A stretch of 64,000 bases of DNA from Scalesia atractyloides. Taxonomy: Eukaryota > Streptophyta > Magnoliopsida > Asterales > Asteraceae. The notes beneath the pieces were generated by a model. That model did not search any database. It had not been told where the DNA came from and saw only the letters and a list, made by a program, of their open reading frames with translations. The stretch's first letter is position 1; the number at the start of each line of letters is the position of its first letter. The stretch is from the NCBI GenBank assembly GCA_947069175.1, contig CAMTDV010000012.1:37418341-37482340 (forward strand), in the 5' to 3' direction. Made by a program: the position numbers and the translations under genes. Positions 45,560-57,525 of this stretch are shown here, one piece after another.

Positions 45560-45700
45560 GATGTACTATTGACAATTTGACATGATAGGCAACAAAAAGT
45601 GCCAAAAAACCAAGAAAGATCAACCAACATGGACCCCAGCGTAGCTCCAACAACAAAAGGCCACAATAAGATTGCAAGACATGCATATGACACAAATACT
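45560..45700 (-). pseudogene. Possible exon relic of a plant membrane protein
   Basis: The minus strand has a hydrophobic frame, CLAILLWPFVVGATLGSMLV then DLSWFFGTF. The ILWP-V-G--LG pattern resembles a transmembrane segment in uncharacterised plant membrane proteins of the At3g27390 type. Only about 45 residues are present and no flanking exon was found, so this is weak. Confidence 0.2.
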
Positions 45701-45904
45701 TTTCAAAAACAGGATTTTTCTAGTAAATCCTAACTGTACCAAATGACACAAAGTAATATATAATATATGTCTCCTTACCTTGTATATCTCGTTACCCTAT
45801 ATATCTCGTCAAGATTATCCTTTCTGACCTATCTGGTAGACATTGCAAGCAAAACCAAATTACTACAAAAGTAAAATTAATATGCTTGTATACTTCAAAA
45901 AAAT

Positions 45905-45924
45905 AAAATAATAATAATGTTAAC

Positions 45925-45965
<41 letters not shown>

Positions 45966-46099
45966 TAATAATGATAATAATAATAAATAATAATAATGAT
46001 AATGATAATAATAATAATGATAATAATAATAAAAATGATTATAATAATAATAGTAATGATAAAAATAATGATAATTATAATACTAATAATAATAATAAC

Positions 46100-46158
<59 letters not shown>
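45905..46158. repeat. (TAA)n / (TAATGA)n microsatellite, ~250 bp
   Basis: A long aat trinucleotide tract with gat interruptions in its first half, becoming pure toward the right. Poly-Asn, poly-Ile and poly-Leu frames here are artefacts. It abuts the next element. Confidence 0.95.
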
Positions 46159-46159
<1 letters not shown>

Positions 46160-46197
46160 GAATCAGTTTGAATTTCAAAAACACTGTTACCATATAA

Positions 46198-46861
46198 GGC
46201 CACTCGGTGTGGGGGCCGTTCCAGGCTCGTCGCTGGCCGATGACGCCCCCAACACCACGCCGAGTGACCTGTCGTCATCGGAGAAGTCCCTCTGCGGACG
46301 TGTGGGACAGTGCCATATTTTCTTAAATCTTCCCCAACTCTCCCTCTTCCCTCTCATTCACCACCATTTAACTATCCCTCTTTGTCTTCCCTCTCGTTCA
46401 CTTAGGGTTTTCAGTTTTTTTTTTCAAAATGTGAAGTGGTTTTTGTTTTGATTTGTGAAGGTATTCTTCTGAGGTGAAATCGTGGTTTTGGATGGTTGAT
46501 GGTGGTGGTGGAGAGGGGTAGAAAGATATGTAGAGAGAGGGGCGGTGGTGGTTGGTGGAGAAAGTGGTGGTTCTTGATGGTTGATGGTGTCGGTTGTTTG
46601 TGATGGTGGAGAGGAGTTGAGAGACCGAGAGAGAGATGTGGACAGAGGGGTTGTGGTGGTCAGGTGGTGGTGGCTGAAATTTGCCAAAAATTAAAAAGAA
46701 AAATTTGCCAAAATTAAAAAGAGAAAAAATCTAGGTGGGGTCGGGTTGTCACCCATTTTCAAGCTTCCATCCCTGGAGGGGCATCCTCCAAGGTCTCTGA
46801 CGCGTTTGCTGACGTGGCGGATCGTCCTGGAGAGAGGCCCGTCACCCACACCAATAGCCTA
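46198..46861. mobile_element. GC-rich terminal-inverted-repeat element (~660 bp), beside the TAA tract
   Basis: The left end ggccactcggtgtggg pairs imperfectly with the inverted right end ggctattggtgtggg; both then run into GC-rich, tgacg-containing arms (gtcgctggccgatgacgcc / gatccgccacgtcagc). TA follows on each side. The G-rich ends and TA-type target suggest a PIF/Harbinger-like MITE (inference). The middle is ggtggtgg-rich and has no valid gene. Confidence 0.45.
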
Positions 46862-46869
46862 CCAGCCAA

Positions 46870-47387
46870 GATCCAAATTAGAAATCATTCATTTCGTACT
46901 TGTCTTGGTTCACATCAACACTTATGGTCCTCTTAGCTCCACATGATCTCGAACTCGCGCTACTTAGGCTACATGTAAAAACAAATCATGGTCATTATGA
47001 TTGGGGCTTAACTGACATAATCTGTTTAAAATCATTAAAGTAGGATTTAAAAACCGACAAAATTAAAAAGCTAATACGGACTATCCACCTTAACCCGCTA
47101 GACCCACGTTCACTTGCAAGCTCTGCCCACCTTTAGAAATACCAGACACATTTACATTTACTTTGCATTGTTTTGTTTTGTTTTATGGTTAAATATTCCC
47201 ATGTTTACATTGGGGTTTGCATGATCATCTACATGATCCTCCATGTCTCCCTTTTATTAGCATGCATAGTGTATTTAATGATCTTTTAGAATGAAAAGGA
47301 TGAGAAGAAATTTGAATTAAGTCTTTACTTTTACATTGGATCTTTGTTCGTACTTGGAGACCACCGATCTTGAACTCGGTACTATCA
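46870..47387 (+). repeat. Probable 3' part of a gypsy 5' LTR
   Basis: It ends in tcggtactatca directly before attggtgttttcattc (47388), which resembles the primer site of plant gypsy chromoviruses. The LTR start was not located. Confidence 0.4.
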
Positions 47388-47423
47388 ATTGGTGTTTTCA
47401 TTCTTCGTCTTCACCTCCTGACA

Positions 47424-47766
47424 TGCCGCCTCATCGTGACCCACCTCCGATAACCCTTCCACAGATGAATTGCTTGCCCCCATCGCCGAATACGTCAACA
47501 AAATGATCACCTCCAACACCGCAACCACCAAACAACTTGTTTCCGCTCAAGAACAACATAAGGCTCAGTTGGACATCATCATCAAACAATTGGCAGCTCA
47601 GTACGAGCAAACAAACAACCTCACTGCTACCCTTCTTTGCCCCGATTCGAACAGACCTTGCCTTCAAGGTCGAACACTCCACCACCTCCACTTCCACCGC
47701 CGCCACCAACAGCACCTCCTACTAACCACAACCCCAAACCACTGAAGATTACCCTTCCCACGTTTG
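47424..47766 (+). pseudogene. Gypsy gag, N-terminal piece
   Basis: The region encodes a Gln/Thr-rich N-terminus (a frame with AEYVNKMITSNTATTKQLVS, then a proline-rich linker). It ends KITLPTF exactly at the copia insertion; the coding sense continues DGSKPL at 53127. Frameshifts are present. Confidence 0.6.
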
Positions 47767-48477
47767 TGATGGGAAAAAAGACGAAACCCGGTCACAAGCG
47801 GTAAACACAAACGCGGAAGCAAACTTTGTTTGACCAAGAATTTTTCCAAACTTGAATGAACCTATGAGGATGCAAACAAATAGGGTATATCGACAACAAT
47901 CTAAACAACCAAAAACAATAATAACAAGACACCAAATTTTAGCGTAGAAAACCTCTTAAGACGAGAGTAAAAACTACGGAACTACTAGAGCCGCTTCAAA
48001 TCCACTATCACATAATAAGAGCAATACAAAGTATTCTCTAGGTATATTAGAGGCATACAAAAAACATCATATACTTAGAATCAACAACTTCAAGCATATG
48101 GAATAAAAAACAAAGACAAAAGAAAGAGATATCACTAAAATCTGCAGCTACGGACAAAGGATGTAACACCCGACTTCCAAGCATGATTAACACAAACCCA
48201 TCATTGGATAAGGTTGCCCAGATGTTGTGACGACTGTGCCAAAAATCAGAATGATCCAACGGTTCAATCTCTAGGAAATCGACAATCTCAGCAGCTAGAT
48301 TTGTAGGTGATGAAAATGACGAAAATGCTTCTTCTTTCTAAAGCTTGTGCAAGACTTTTCTTGTGATTTTGTGACTGATATCTCGTTAATACCTTATCCA
48401 CTTCTCATATAATTCACCAAAAAAATTTATGGGCCATAAAAATTGTTGGGTTTCCTCATAGGCCCAAAAACCCAACA
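47767..48477 (-). repeat. 3' LTR of the copia element (711 bp)
   Basis: Pairs with 52437-53126; shared runs include cgaaacccggtcacaag and accaagaattttt. The two LTRs differ by visible substitutions and small indels, so the insertion is not recent. Confidence 0.85.
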
Positions 48478-48499
48478 ATTCTCCCCCTTTTTGGTCTAT

Positions 48500-49281
48500 G
48501 GGGAAGAGTTCGCCATCACGGCAATTGAGCAACATATCTCAACTTCTCCCTTGCCAAAGCTTTTGTTAACATATTGGAACCATTATCATCGGTGTGAACT
48601 TTATCAAGTTCAAACAATTTTTCTTCAAGCGCATATCTAATCCAATGGTACTTCACATCAATATGTTTTGTTCTCTTGTGAAACATAGAATTCTTAACAA
48701 GGTGAATAGCACTTTAATTATCACAAAGAACCATGTAGCGCCGTTGCATAAAGCCAAGAATCTACATAAACATTTTCAACCACAATATTTCTTTACATGC
48801 TTCTATTGCTACCATATACTCAGCCTCAGTGGTAGACAAAGCAACACACTTTTGTAGTCTTGACTGCCATGAGACAGCTCCCCCTACAAAAGCCATCAAT
48901 ATCCAGAAGCGGATTTCATGTTGTCTTTGTTCCCCGCCATATCAGAATTTGTATAACCAACAAGCACGAGCTTTCCATTTCCAAATATTATCCCAATTTG
49001 GAAGTACCACGTATATATCTAAGAATCCACTTAACTGCTTCCAAATGCTTCTTACCTAGATTTAACAGAAATCGACTAACAACACCTACAACATGGGCAA
49101 TATCAGGCCTTGTATACACCATTGCATACATCAAGCTTCCAACCACTAACGCGTATGGTACTTTATCCATGTCTTCGATCTCCTTCTTAGAAGAAGGGCA
49201 ATCTTTATCAATTAGTTTAAAATTAGAAGTAAGAGGTGAACTAACCGATTTGGCTATATCTATGTTGAACATGCAAAGCAC
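48500..49281 (-). pseudogene. Copia RT C-terminal part and RNase H, degenerate
   Basis: Frame 48988-49281 carries VPYALVVGSLMYAMVYTRPD and HLEAVKWILRYIRGTSKLG, the conserved connection segment before RNase H. RNase H pieces follow toward 48500 in broken frames. Confidence 0.75.
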
Positions 49282-49323
49282 CTTCTCAATTGCAACTTCT
49301 TTGAAGCTCTATCTCTAGTAATC

Positions 49324-50058
49324 CTAATACCAAGAATTTGTTTTACTGGCCCCAAGTCTTTCATAGAAAATGACTTGCTTCAATTCTTTCTCCAACTCAA
49401 CAATTCTATTAGCATTCTTACCAACAATCAACATGTCATCAACACAAAGAAGTAAGATGATAAAATCATCATCACTAATCCTTTGAAAGAAAACACAGTG
49501 ATCTGAAGTAGTCTTTCGGTAGCCTTGCTTCCCCATAACAGACTCAAATTTCTTGTACCACTGTCTCGGTGCTTGTTTCAACACATAAAGACTTTTCTGA
49601 AGCTTATAGACATAGTCTTCTTAACCCTTAACCTGAAAACCTTCAGGTTGCTCCATATAGATTTCTTTATCCAAGTCATCGTGAAGGAAAGCTGTCTTGA
49701 CATTCATTTGCTCAACCTCAAGGTCAAGACTAGCAGCCAAACCAAGAATCACCCAAATGGAACTCATCTTCATGACTAGAGAAAAGATCTCTTCAAAATC
49801 AATACCCTTTCTTTGTCTGAACCCTTTGACCACCAATCTGGCTTTGTACCTAGGCCGCGAGGTATGTTCTTTAGTCTTTACTTTGAAGACCCACTTGTTC
49901 TTCAAAGCTCTTTTGCCCTTAGTCAACTTTACTAATTCAAAGATATTGTTCTCATACAAGGAATTAATCTCATCTTGCATGGATTCAACCCATTCCCTTT
50001 TGTGTTCATCTTCCATGGCCTCTTCATAACACTCGGGCTCTCCCCCATTAGTGAGCAA
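49324..50058 (-). pseudogene. Copia reverse transcriptase, degenerate
   Basis: 49621-50058 encodes WVESMQDEINSLYENNIFEL, then KNKWVFKVK and TAFLHDDLDKEIYMEQPEGF, the start of a copia RT domain. 49324-49584 continues APRQWYKKFE and LLLCVDDMLIVG; the usual YVDD catalytic box is CVDD here. The frame is shifted between the pieces. Confidence 0.85.
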
Positions 50059-50170
50059 GACATACTCATCAGCAGAATAACAGGTGGAAGATGATGGTTT
50101 CTTGTAGACCGCCTGAGTGGGACAAATGTTGGCATACCTGGTATTGGTAACTCTGGATGAGGACCCTCAT

Positions 50171-51060
50171 CTAACTCTTGATGCCCTGGAACATCATAGT
50201 ATATTGAGGAATTATCTTTGTCTTCTTAATATCTTTCAAACTTTGATCTTCAATAAAATCAGCATCAAAACTTCTTATGAGTTTCTTCCAGATTGGATCA
50301 TAAAACCTATATCCAAACTCATCTCCCCCACAACCAAGGAATATACAGGGCTTGGTCTTTACATCAAGCTTTGTTCTTCCATCTTTAGGAATATGCACAA
50401 AAGCCTTAGATCCAAAGACCTGCAAATCATCGTATGAAACATCTTTGCCATTCCAAACCCTCTCAGGAACATCAAAGACAAAGGAACACAAGGAGTATGA
50501 TTAATAACATTTACTACGGTGTTTAAAGCTTCACCGCAAAAGGAATTAGGCAGCGCTGCATGTGACAAGAAACATCTAACCCTTTCAGCCAATGTTCTAT
50601 TCATCCGCTCTGCTAAACCATTCAATTGTGGTGTCTTTGGAGGAGTCTTTATTGTGCTGAATACCTTTCTCTCTACAATAAGCATCAAAAGGACCAATGT
50701 ACTCACCTCCATTATCAGTTCGAATAGACTTGAGCTTCTTCTCAGTTTGTCTCTCAACTAAGGCATGAAATTGCTTACACACATCTAGTATTTGATCTTT
50801 AGACTTCAAAGTATAGGCCCAAACTTTTCTCGAATGATAGTGGATAAAAGTGACAAAGTACAAGCAACCCCCAAGTGTTCTAGCCTTCATAGGAGTACAA
50901 ACATCCGCATGTATTAAATCAAGGATACTGTCTCTCCTATGAGGAGGGTGACTCTTGAAAGAAACTCTTCTTTGCTTACTTGCCAGACAATGAGAACACT
51001 TCTTCAAATGAACATAAGCAAATCAGGCAAGGCATTCTTCTTCAACAAAATAGACATCCC
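50171..51060 (-). pseudogene. Copia integrase, degenerate
   Basis: The 50597-51007 frame has CSHCLASKQRRVSF, LIHADVC and SIRTDNGGEY: end of the zinc-binding domain and the first two acidic catalytic residues. 50359-50757 overlaps it in another frame and carries the third region (LNGLAERMNRTLAERVR). The sequence to 50171 is the GKDVSYDDLQVFGSKAFVHI-type C-terminal region. Confidence 0.8.
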
Positions 51061-51156
51061 TTTTTCACTTATGTGAGCAAGTCTCCTATGCCACAAGTCA
51101 GTTATATCGGCATTCACTAACAAATTGACTGAGTCTTTGGAGATCTTCGGATGTGT

Positions 51157-52385
51157 TCAGTATAATTTTGAACTTCTTTTACCTCTTGCCACGATCAAAG
51201 AACCACGAGTGAGTTTCCAAACACCATCACCAAAGGTACTATGGTAACCATCATCATCATCAACAACTAAACCTTTAGAGATTAAACTGAGTCTGATATC
51301 TGGAACATGTTTTACATTGTGTAAAACCAACTCCATCCTAGTGTAAAACTTCATGCAAACATCCCCAACACCTACAATCTTTGATAGCCCATCATTACCC
51401 ATCTTAACAATCCCGAAGTCACAAGGGGTATAAGATGAATAAAATTCCTTTTGTGATGTCACATGACACGTAGCATCACTGTCAACAACCCAACTCGAAT
51501 CATCACATGCAATGTTCACCATATCATAATTACAACAAATGAAGAACTCATCGGTAGCAGTATTAACTTTAGCAGTGTCATTGCCACTATCATCTTTCTT
51601 ATAATTGTTCTTTTGATTGTTGTAATTAGCCTTCTTGTTTTCCCTTTTTAATTGTCTGCAAAATTTAATTGTGTGTCCTCTCCTACCACAATGATAACAC
51701 TCATAATTAGCAAACTTACCTCTGGACTTACTATGATGCTTCCCTTTGTTACTCGGACCTCTACTTTGACCTCTCCCTCTGCTCTCTATGACCAAGACAT
51801 CTGATTGTGAAGAGAAACCCTGTGATTTTCTTCTCATCTCTTCATTTAAAATACTACCTTTAGCCAATTCCGTAGTAATGATACCGTTAGCTATAGAGTT
51901 GGACAATGATGTCCTAAAAGTCTCCCAAGAGTCCGGTAAAGTACCAAAAAGCCATAAGCCTTGTATCTTGTCTTCAAACTTAATACCCATTCCTACAAGC
52001 TGATTAATGAGACCCTAAAACACATTCAAATGATCAGTGACAGGAGTTCCATCATTGTATTTCAAATTTATCAACTGTTTAATCAAGAACATTTTATTGT
52101 TTCCGGTCTTCCGAGCATACAACTCCTCAAGCTTGTTCCACAAACTACGAGTGTGACTTTCACTGCTAATATGGTTAAAAAATTATCATCAAGCTATTGG
52201 CGAATATAACCACAAACCTTTCTGTGCAATATATTCCATTCTTCATCTGTTTTATCATCCGTTTGTCGATATTAAAAAACAGGCACATAATAATCCTTCA
52301 CATAAAGGAGATCTTCTATCTTGCCTTTCCAAACATGATAATTAGAACCATTCAAATTTACAATCCTACTTGTATTAGCTTCCAT
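51157..52385 (-). pseudogene. Copia gag and protease, degenerate
   Basis: Start [19 protein letters not shown] at 52385, with early stops. The long frame 51157-51990 has a CCHC knuckle CYHCGRRGHTIKFC and the protease region WVVDSDATCHVT. The expected protease triad DSG reads DSD, so the active-site Gly is lost. Confidence 0.8.
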
Positions 52386-52436
52386 CGTTCAAACAAGTCT
52401 TAAACTAATAACAAGATCCTAGCTCTGATATTACTA

Positions 52437-53126
52437 TGATGGGAAAAAAAGCGAAACCCGGTCACAAGTGGTAAACACAAACGCGGAAGCAAACTTCGTT
52501 TGACCAAGAATTTTCCCTACTTGAATGAACCTATGAGGATGCAAACAAATATGGTATATCGATTACAATCTAAACAACCAAAAACATTAATAACAAGACA
52601 CCAAATGTTAGCGTGGAAAACCTCTCAAGACGAGGGTAAAAACCACGGGACTACTAGAGTCGCTTCAAATCCACTATCACAAAATAAGAGCAATATAAAG
52701 TCTTCTCTAGGTATATTAGAGGCATACAATAAACATCATATACTTTGAATCAACAACTTGAAGCATATGGAATAAAAAACAAAGACAAAAGAAATTGATA
52801 TCACCAAAATCTGCAGCTATAAACAGAGGGTGTAAAACCCGATTTCTAGATGTGATTAACACAAACCCACCATTGGATAAGGTCACCCAGATGTGCTCAA
52901 ATATCAAAACGATCCAACGGTTCAATCTCCGTTAAATCGACAATCTCAAGCTAGGTTTGTAGGTGACGAAAATGCTTTTTCTTTCTAAAGCTTGTGCAAG
53001 ACTTTTTTTGTGATTTTGTGGCTGATATCTCAGCTAATACATTATCCACTTCTCATATAATTCACCAAAAAAAACTTATGGGCCATAAAAATTGTTAGGC
53101 TTCCTCATGGGCCCAAAAACCCAACA
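52437..53126 (-). repeat. 5' LTR of the copia element (690 bp)
   Basis: As for 47767-48477. It is followed at 53127 by atttgatggttcg, which resumes the interrupted gypsy gag. Confidence 0.85.
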
Positions 53127-53750
53127 ATTTGATGGTTCGAAACCATTGGTCTGGCTCTTCCAAGCCAACAACTACTTTACCTAATACTCCGTTTCGGACG
53201 CTCAATGACTTTACATAGCCGTGTTCTACTTCATAGGTGATGCACTAAGTTGGTACAAGCATCTCTCCAACAATGGTTACTCGGAACTTGGCTGGAATTT
53301 TCAAGAGCTTTGGAACTCCGATTTGGTCCTTCTTCCTACAAAAATCACTAGGCGTCTCTCTTCAAACTTCATTAAACAACCACTGTGGCCGTGTACCAAA
53401 CTGATTTTGAACGACTCACTAATCGGGTTGTTAGTTTATCTCCCGAGACACTAAAGAATTGTTTCATCTCCGGACTTAAACTAGACATTCAAAATGAACA
53501 AGCCATTCATCATCCCCAAACATTGCATCCAGCGTACATATTAGCTCATTTAATTGAAGATAAGCTTCATACCGGGATCCTTGCTCCTACTGTTGTATCA
53601 AGTCCGGTCCTCCTCCCTTCTGCCCAACTTCTTTCATCACCGACTCCTCTTCCTTTGAAGCGTCTGACTCAAATCGAAATGCAAGTGAAGCAAGCCACCG
53701 ACATTTGCTTCCACTGTGATGACAAGTTCCACTCGGGCATCATTGTATAA
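53127..53750 (+). pseudogene. Gypsy gag, C-terminal piece with zinc knuckle
   Basis: The frame resumes DGSKPL, with GDALSWYKHLSNNG (53240s), then AVYQTDFERLTNRVVSLSPE and CFISGLKLDIQNEQA, typical gypsy gag. It ends with knuckle-like CFHCDDKFHSG near 53710. Stops and frame changes occur at about 53200 and 53370. Confidence 0.75.
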
Positions 53751-53850
53751 CTCCGTACTTGTTTTTGGAGCCTACAATCGATCCTCCATGTACGGGTGTG
53801 ACTCAATTAGATGTGGGTCATGAGGACACGACCCGTTTTAAAGGAGTGGG

Positions 53851-55201
53851 TGATGCGTGGTCGAAAACCGGTGTTCTTTTATGTTTAAGTTGATGTGTTT
53901 ACATGACTTTTAGTTTTGAATAACCTACTTTTGATTGGAGTTATGTTTTGCAAGTGTAACGGAGTTTAAGGAGCTATTCGGAAGCTTTATGGAGCACCGG
54001 GACGGAAAACGAATCAACCTTGTATGCGAAAATGGAAAAAAGAGAAAAACAAGAAATGGAGAGGCCGTCGTCGACGCTCCCAGATAATTTTTCACCAATA
54101 AATGCTCGTAGGCAGTGGGTTAATGCGTCGGAGGAAACCCAAACATACAAAGTCCGTCACCGACGCCTTGTTAGGCCGTCGGCGACGCCGTCATTTGGTC
54201 CAGATTGCGAAATTTGTTGATTATTGTTTGGGGAACGGGTATATCACATTGTTTTGACCATTTCCAAGGGAGTTACGAGTTTTTTAAGTTTAAAACACCT
54301 TCTTGGAGCCAAGATCGCATCCACCTTCACCCTTCTTCCACATCATCATCCGAATCATCCTACCAATCCTAACCCTAATCCACCACCACCACTATCATCA
54401 TCATCCAATCTTCAATCCATTCACCATAAACCCTGATCCTCATCATCCTCACCATCAAAGCTTCAAGATGTTCACCTTCATGCTCTCATAAATCGTTGAT
54501 AACATTCCGTTCACCATGAGTGGCTAATTCTCGCGGGTTTCACCCCGATGTAGACTTTGTAAGGTTTAGGATTTGCTTATGTTTCTTAGTTGATTTGTGA
54601 CAACTTGTTTTGTATATTGAATTGATTGATAATAGTCATACATTTGAACTAGATTTGTGAATTGTCGAATGATTATAAAATTTACTTTGTCAAATAAGTT
54701 TGTGTATTTATGCTTTATCCTTCAAAAGGTTTGACTTGTCCGAGGTAACGAAGTGCATTGCGGTTCATTATACGAGTTGATAGCAATTGACACCTAAGCT
54801 TTGTGATAAAAAACCGTTAATGACAAATTCAATTGAATCGATCAAAAAATGTGTAGCAACCCTAGCTTTTACAATTGTTGAACCGGGTGTGAATCTTGTT
54901 TCCCAATTATTGTTTTAATCATTTAATTAATTTTTCATGGCAACTGAATTGTCAAGTGTTAGTAGTAATCAAAGCGTTAACGAAATCGTCGGTTCATTCC
55001 GACACTCTTTCAAACAAACAACATTCAAATTAAACCATAACAAGCTTCATAAATTGTGACAAATTGTTAAAATTAATCGCATCCTTCGAAAACCACAAAC
55101 TCTTCGTGGTTCGACCCGTTGCTACCACTAACGCATTGTTATGGGTAATTAGGGCATATAAATATTATCTTTGACCGTGGTGCGACACTCCGATCAAATT
55201 T
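53851..55201 (+). repeat. LTR sequence: gypsy 3' LTR start, then Athila-like 5' LTR (boundary unresolved)
   Basis: TG at 53851 follows a polypurine tract and should start the gag-only gypsy LTR. The sequence up to 55201 directly precedes the Athila-type primer site, so it must contain the Athila-like 5' LTR (for example tctcgcgggtttcaccccga and cgaggtaacgaagtgcattg). Where one ends and the other begins could not be fixed. 54060-54200 is rich in gccgtcggcgacg words. Confidence 0.5.
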
Positions 55202-55220
55202 TGGCGCCGTTTCCAGGGAG
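55202..55220 (+). other. Primer binding site, Athila-like element
   Basis: tggcgccgtttccagggag, one or two changes from the tRNA-Asp-type site TGGCGCCGTTGCCGGGGA used by plant Athila/Tat gypsy elements. Confidence 0.8.
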
Positions 55221-55341
55221 TTCATGCGCTTTGTGTTTGGATAGTAGTTGATTTTGTGATTATCTGTTTAAGGTCCTTGTTCCTTCTTTGCTACTTTCTC
55301 TATTTTCTTGTTACACGGTGTGTTACTTGTGCAGGTAGTGC

Positions 55342-57110
55342 ATGCATACGAGAAACTCCAGGAGGACTTCACCACTAGTGTTTGAACTGGAGATTGAGCG
55401 GGTTGCTCGAAGGAATTTAGCCACTCGGTTAGAGGCAGTCCTTGTCTCTAATCCACTCAACACCAACTCACCACCTACACCATCTTTTGGGCCCATTCAA
55501 ATGGATCCCCAAAATTCTAACCAACCCAACAACCAACATCAATACCAACACCCAAATTACCCTCCCCAAAACCAAAACATCCAAAGTAACCAATCGGGGG
55601 GGGGGGGGTGATAATAGATCTGGACCACCAAGACCACCTTTCCAAACTCATGATCAAAACCCAAACAACAACCAACGTACACCCACACCTCCATCTCAAA
55701 ACCAAAACTGATAAAACCCATTACCACCCAACCTCAACAACCGAAATGTTAACGCTAACCGTGGAGTTAACCAAAATCGTGGCATTCCCATGAACAAAGC
55801 TCAATTTTTCGATCTCGATGATTTGAGAAACAACACTCCCAATGATGCACCGTATAGCGTTCTCGGTTATCAATCATTGGAATATGTGAGTGTTCATTTG
55901 GAATACTAGGATGATGGAGGGAATTACAACGAGTGGGTTGAAGATGATGAATGGGGTGATAACAATATGGGGAATTTCTGCAATGCTCGGGGGTTTGAGT
56001 AAGAAGATATTGGCGATCAAAATGCCAATTTTGTGGGGAACGACGAAGGATATGGGTATGATTATAGTCGGAATGACGGTTACGGAAATAACCGTTCACC
56101 ACGAAACAACAATCAACGATAACCAGGATGACGGTAATTATAACAACAATAACAAGGTCAATCGTAACCGGATCCCGCAATTCGTGGGCGGCGGTAACCA
56201 AAGGGGTGATAGAGGTGGTGATCGGCGAGGTAATAATTGGCTGGTGAATCAAGAGGTTAATGGTCCACGACGTCAACCGACGAGGTGTAAATGGTTGTTA
56301 GACTGGTGGACACCGAAAATGACTCACCCATTGTTCCTACGCCTCGAGGGAGAAGAGCTTTTGATTGTAAACCCAATTACACCAACATCCTACCCCACTT
56401 CAATGGTAGGACGAATGATGAGCCATATACTCATTTGGCGGAATTCTCCGCCATATGTGGCACTATTGGGGGTCATGATTTCTCATTAGACTAGGTGAAG
56501 CTACGATTATTCCAATTTTTGTTGAAGGACAAGGCGAAACGGTGGTTTCTCACCCTCCCGGCAAATAGTATTCACACTTGGGCGAAAATGCAACAAGTGT
56601 TCCTTGGTGAATGCTATTCAATTGCAAAGACCGATGATGCACGGAATGAGATTCGATCATTTTGACAGTTATCGGGGGAGTTGATACACAAGGCGCTTAC
56701 CCGTTTAAGGAGTTGGTTCGAAAATGCCCCCACCATCAAATTCCTAGATGGGAATTGCTGAAGTGTTTTGTTCAGGGATTGGACACTGAGGATCACAAAT
56801 ACTTGCAATTGGTAAGTAACGACACATTGTTAAACAATCATGAGGAAGACAATTGGTAGTTTATCGAAAGAATGTGCAAAAACTCCAAGGCGGTTGCTAT
56901 GGCGGACCGAGCCAAAAAGCACCTCGTCTCCCGATCTCTTCCCGATCTTGATTCAAGTGCCAAGGATCGAATAGCCACATTAGAACAGGAATTAGCCCAT
57001 ATGAAGAAAAAGGATATGGGGGTGGTTAAGTTTGTCATGTTCGAAGATTGTGGGGATATTGGTCATCGGGCCGAAGAGTGCCAACTTAACATCACAAGCT
57101 AACGAAGAGG
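55342..57110 (+). pseudogene. Athila-like gag, multiply frameshifted
   Basis: Start MHTRNSRRTSPLVFELEIER. A Pro/Asn/Gln-rich linker follows; the frame breaks at a run of 13 Gs (55596-55608). Later pieces include YTNILPHFNGRTNDEPYTHL then EFSAICGTIGG, and EELVRKCPHHQIP-like, DTEDHKYLQL and ATLEQELAHMKKKD. The zinc knuckle reads FEDCGDIGHRAEEC, its first Cys replaced by Phe. Confidence 0.75.
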
Positions 57111-57437
57111 TGTACCAATTGTATGGAGAACGGAAGCAAAACGATATGAATTCCAACACTTATCACCCGAGTTTGAGGAACCATCCTAATCTTAGGTATG
57201 GTAACGCCTCGAACCAAATGAACCCAAACTTCCAACTGGCTAAACATAGTGGCAATCAAGGTGGGTCGTCAAATCAAACCGACAAGGCGATAATCAAGGG
57301 GTTACCAAGGCAACAATTACAACCAAGGGGGTGGTAACCAAGGGTATCAAAACTAGGATAACAATTATCAACGGGGTTACAACCAAGGGGGTAATAGTAG
57401 TGGGTCGGCGAATAATCAAGGTGGCGGTGATGATCTA

Positions 57438-57525
57438 AGAAGGATGTTGACGTCAAACAGGTCAAAATGAAAATGTCTTGAAAAGGATGTTGACGTCAAA
57501 CAGGTCAAAATGAAAATGTTTTGAA
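57438..57525. repeat. Two-copy tandem repeat, 44-45-bp unit
   Basis: aaggatgttgacgtcaaaca plus ggtcaaaatgaaaatgt occurs twice in a row, between the gag and protease parts of the Athila-like element. Confidence 0.9.

Larger units (their letters stand above)
47767..53126 (-). mobile_element. Degenerate Ty1/copia retrotransposon (5.36 kb) inserted in gypsy gag
   Basis: LTRs lie at 47767-48477 and 52437-53126 (ends TGATGGGAAAA...CCCAACA on the plus strand). The polypurine tract aaaaagggggagaatt is next to the left LTR on the minus strand. A mutated primer site (TAATATCAGAGC, 52422-52433) is beside the right LTR. Target duplication is gtttg on the left and atttg on the right, one mismatch. Internal order on the minus strand is gag, protease, integrase, reverse transcriptase, RNase H, the copia order. 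Many stops and frameshifts make it inactive. Confidence 0.9.
47388..53850 (+). mobile_element. Ty3/gypsy element reduced to gag, interrupted by a copia element
   Basis: Primer-site-like sequence at 47388, gag in two pieces (47424-47766 and 53127-53750), then a purine-rich tract ttttaaaggagtggg ending at 53850 and a TG start at 53851. No pol genes lie between gag and the tract, so this is another gag-only remnant. Confidence 0.55.

Noticed and set aside
45905..46278. Poly-Asn, poly-Ile and poly-Leu reading frames
   Set aside because: They are translations of a TAA microsatellite in different frames; the same holds for 1077-1274 and 6612-6909.
46424..46687. Minus-strand Ser/Thr/Pro-rich protein
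   Set aside because: A translation of a ggtggtgg-rich low-complexity stretch inside a terminal-inverted-repeat element.
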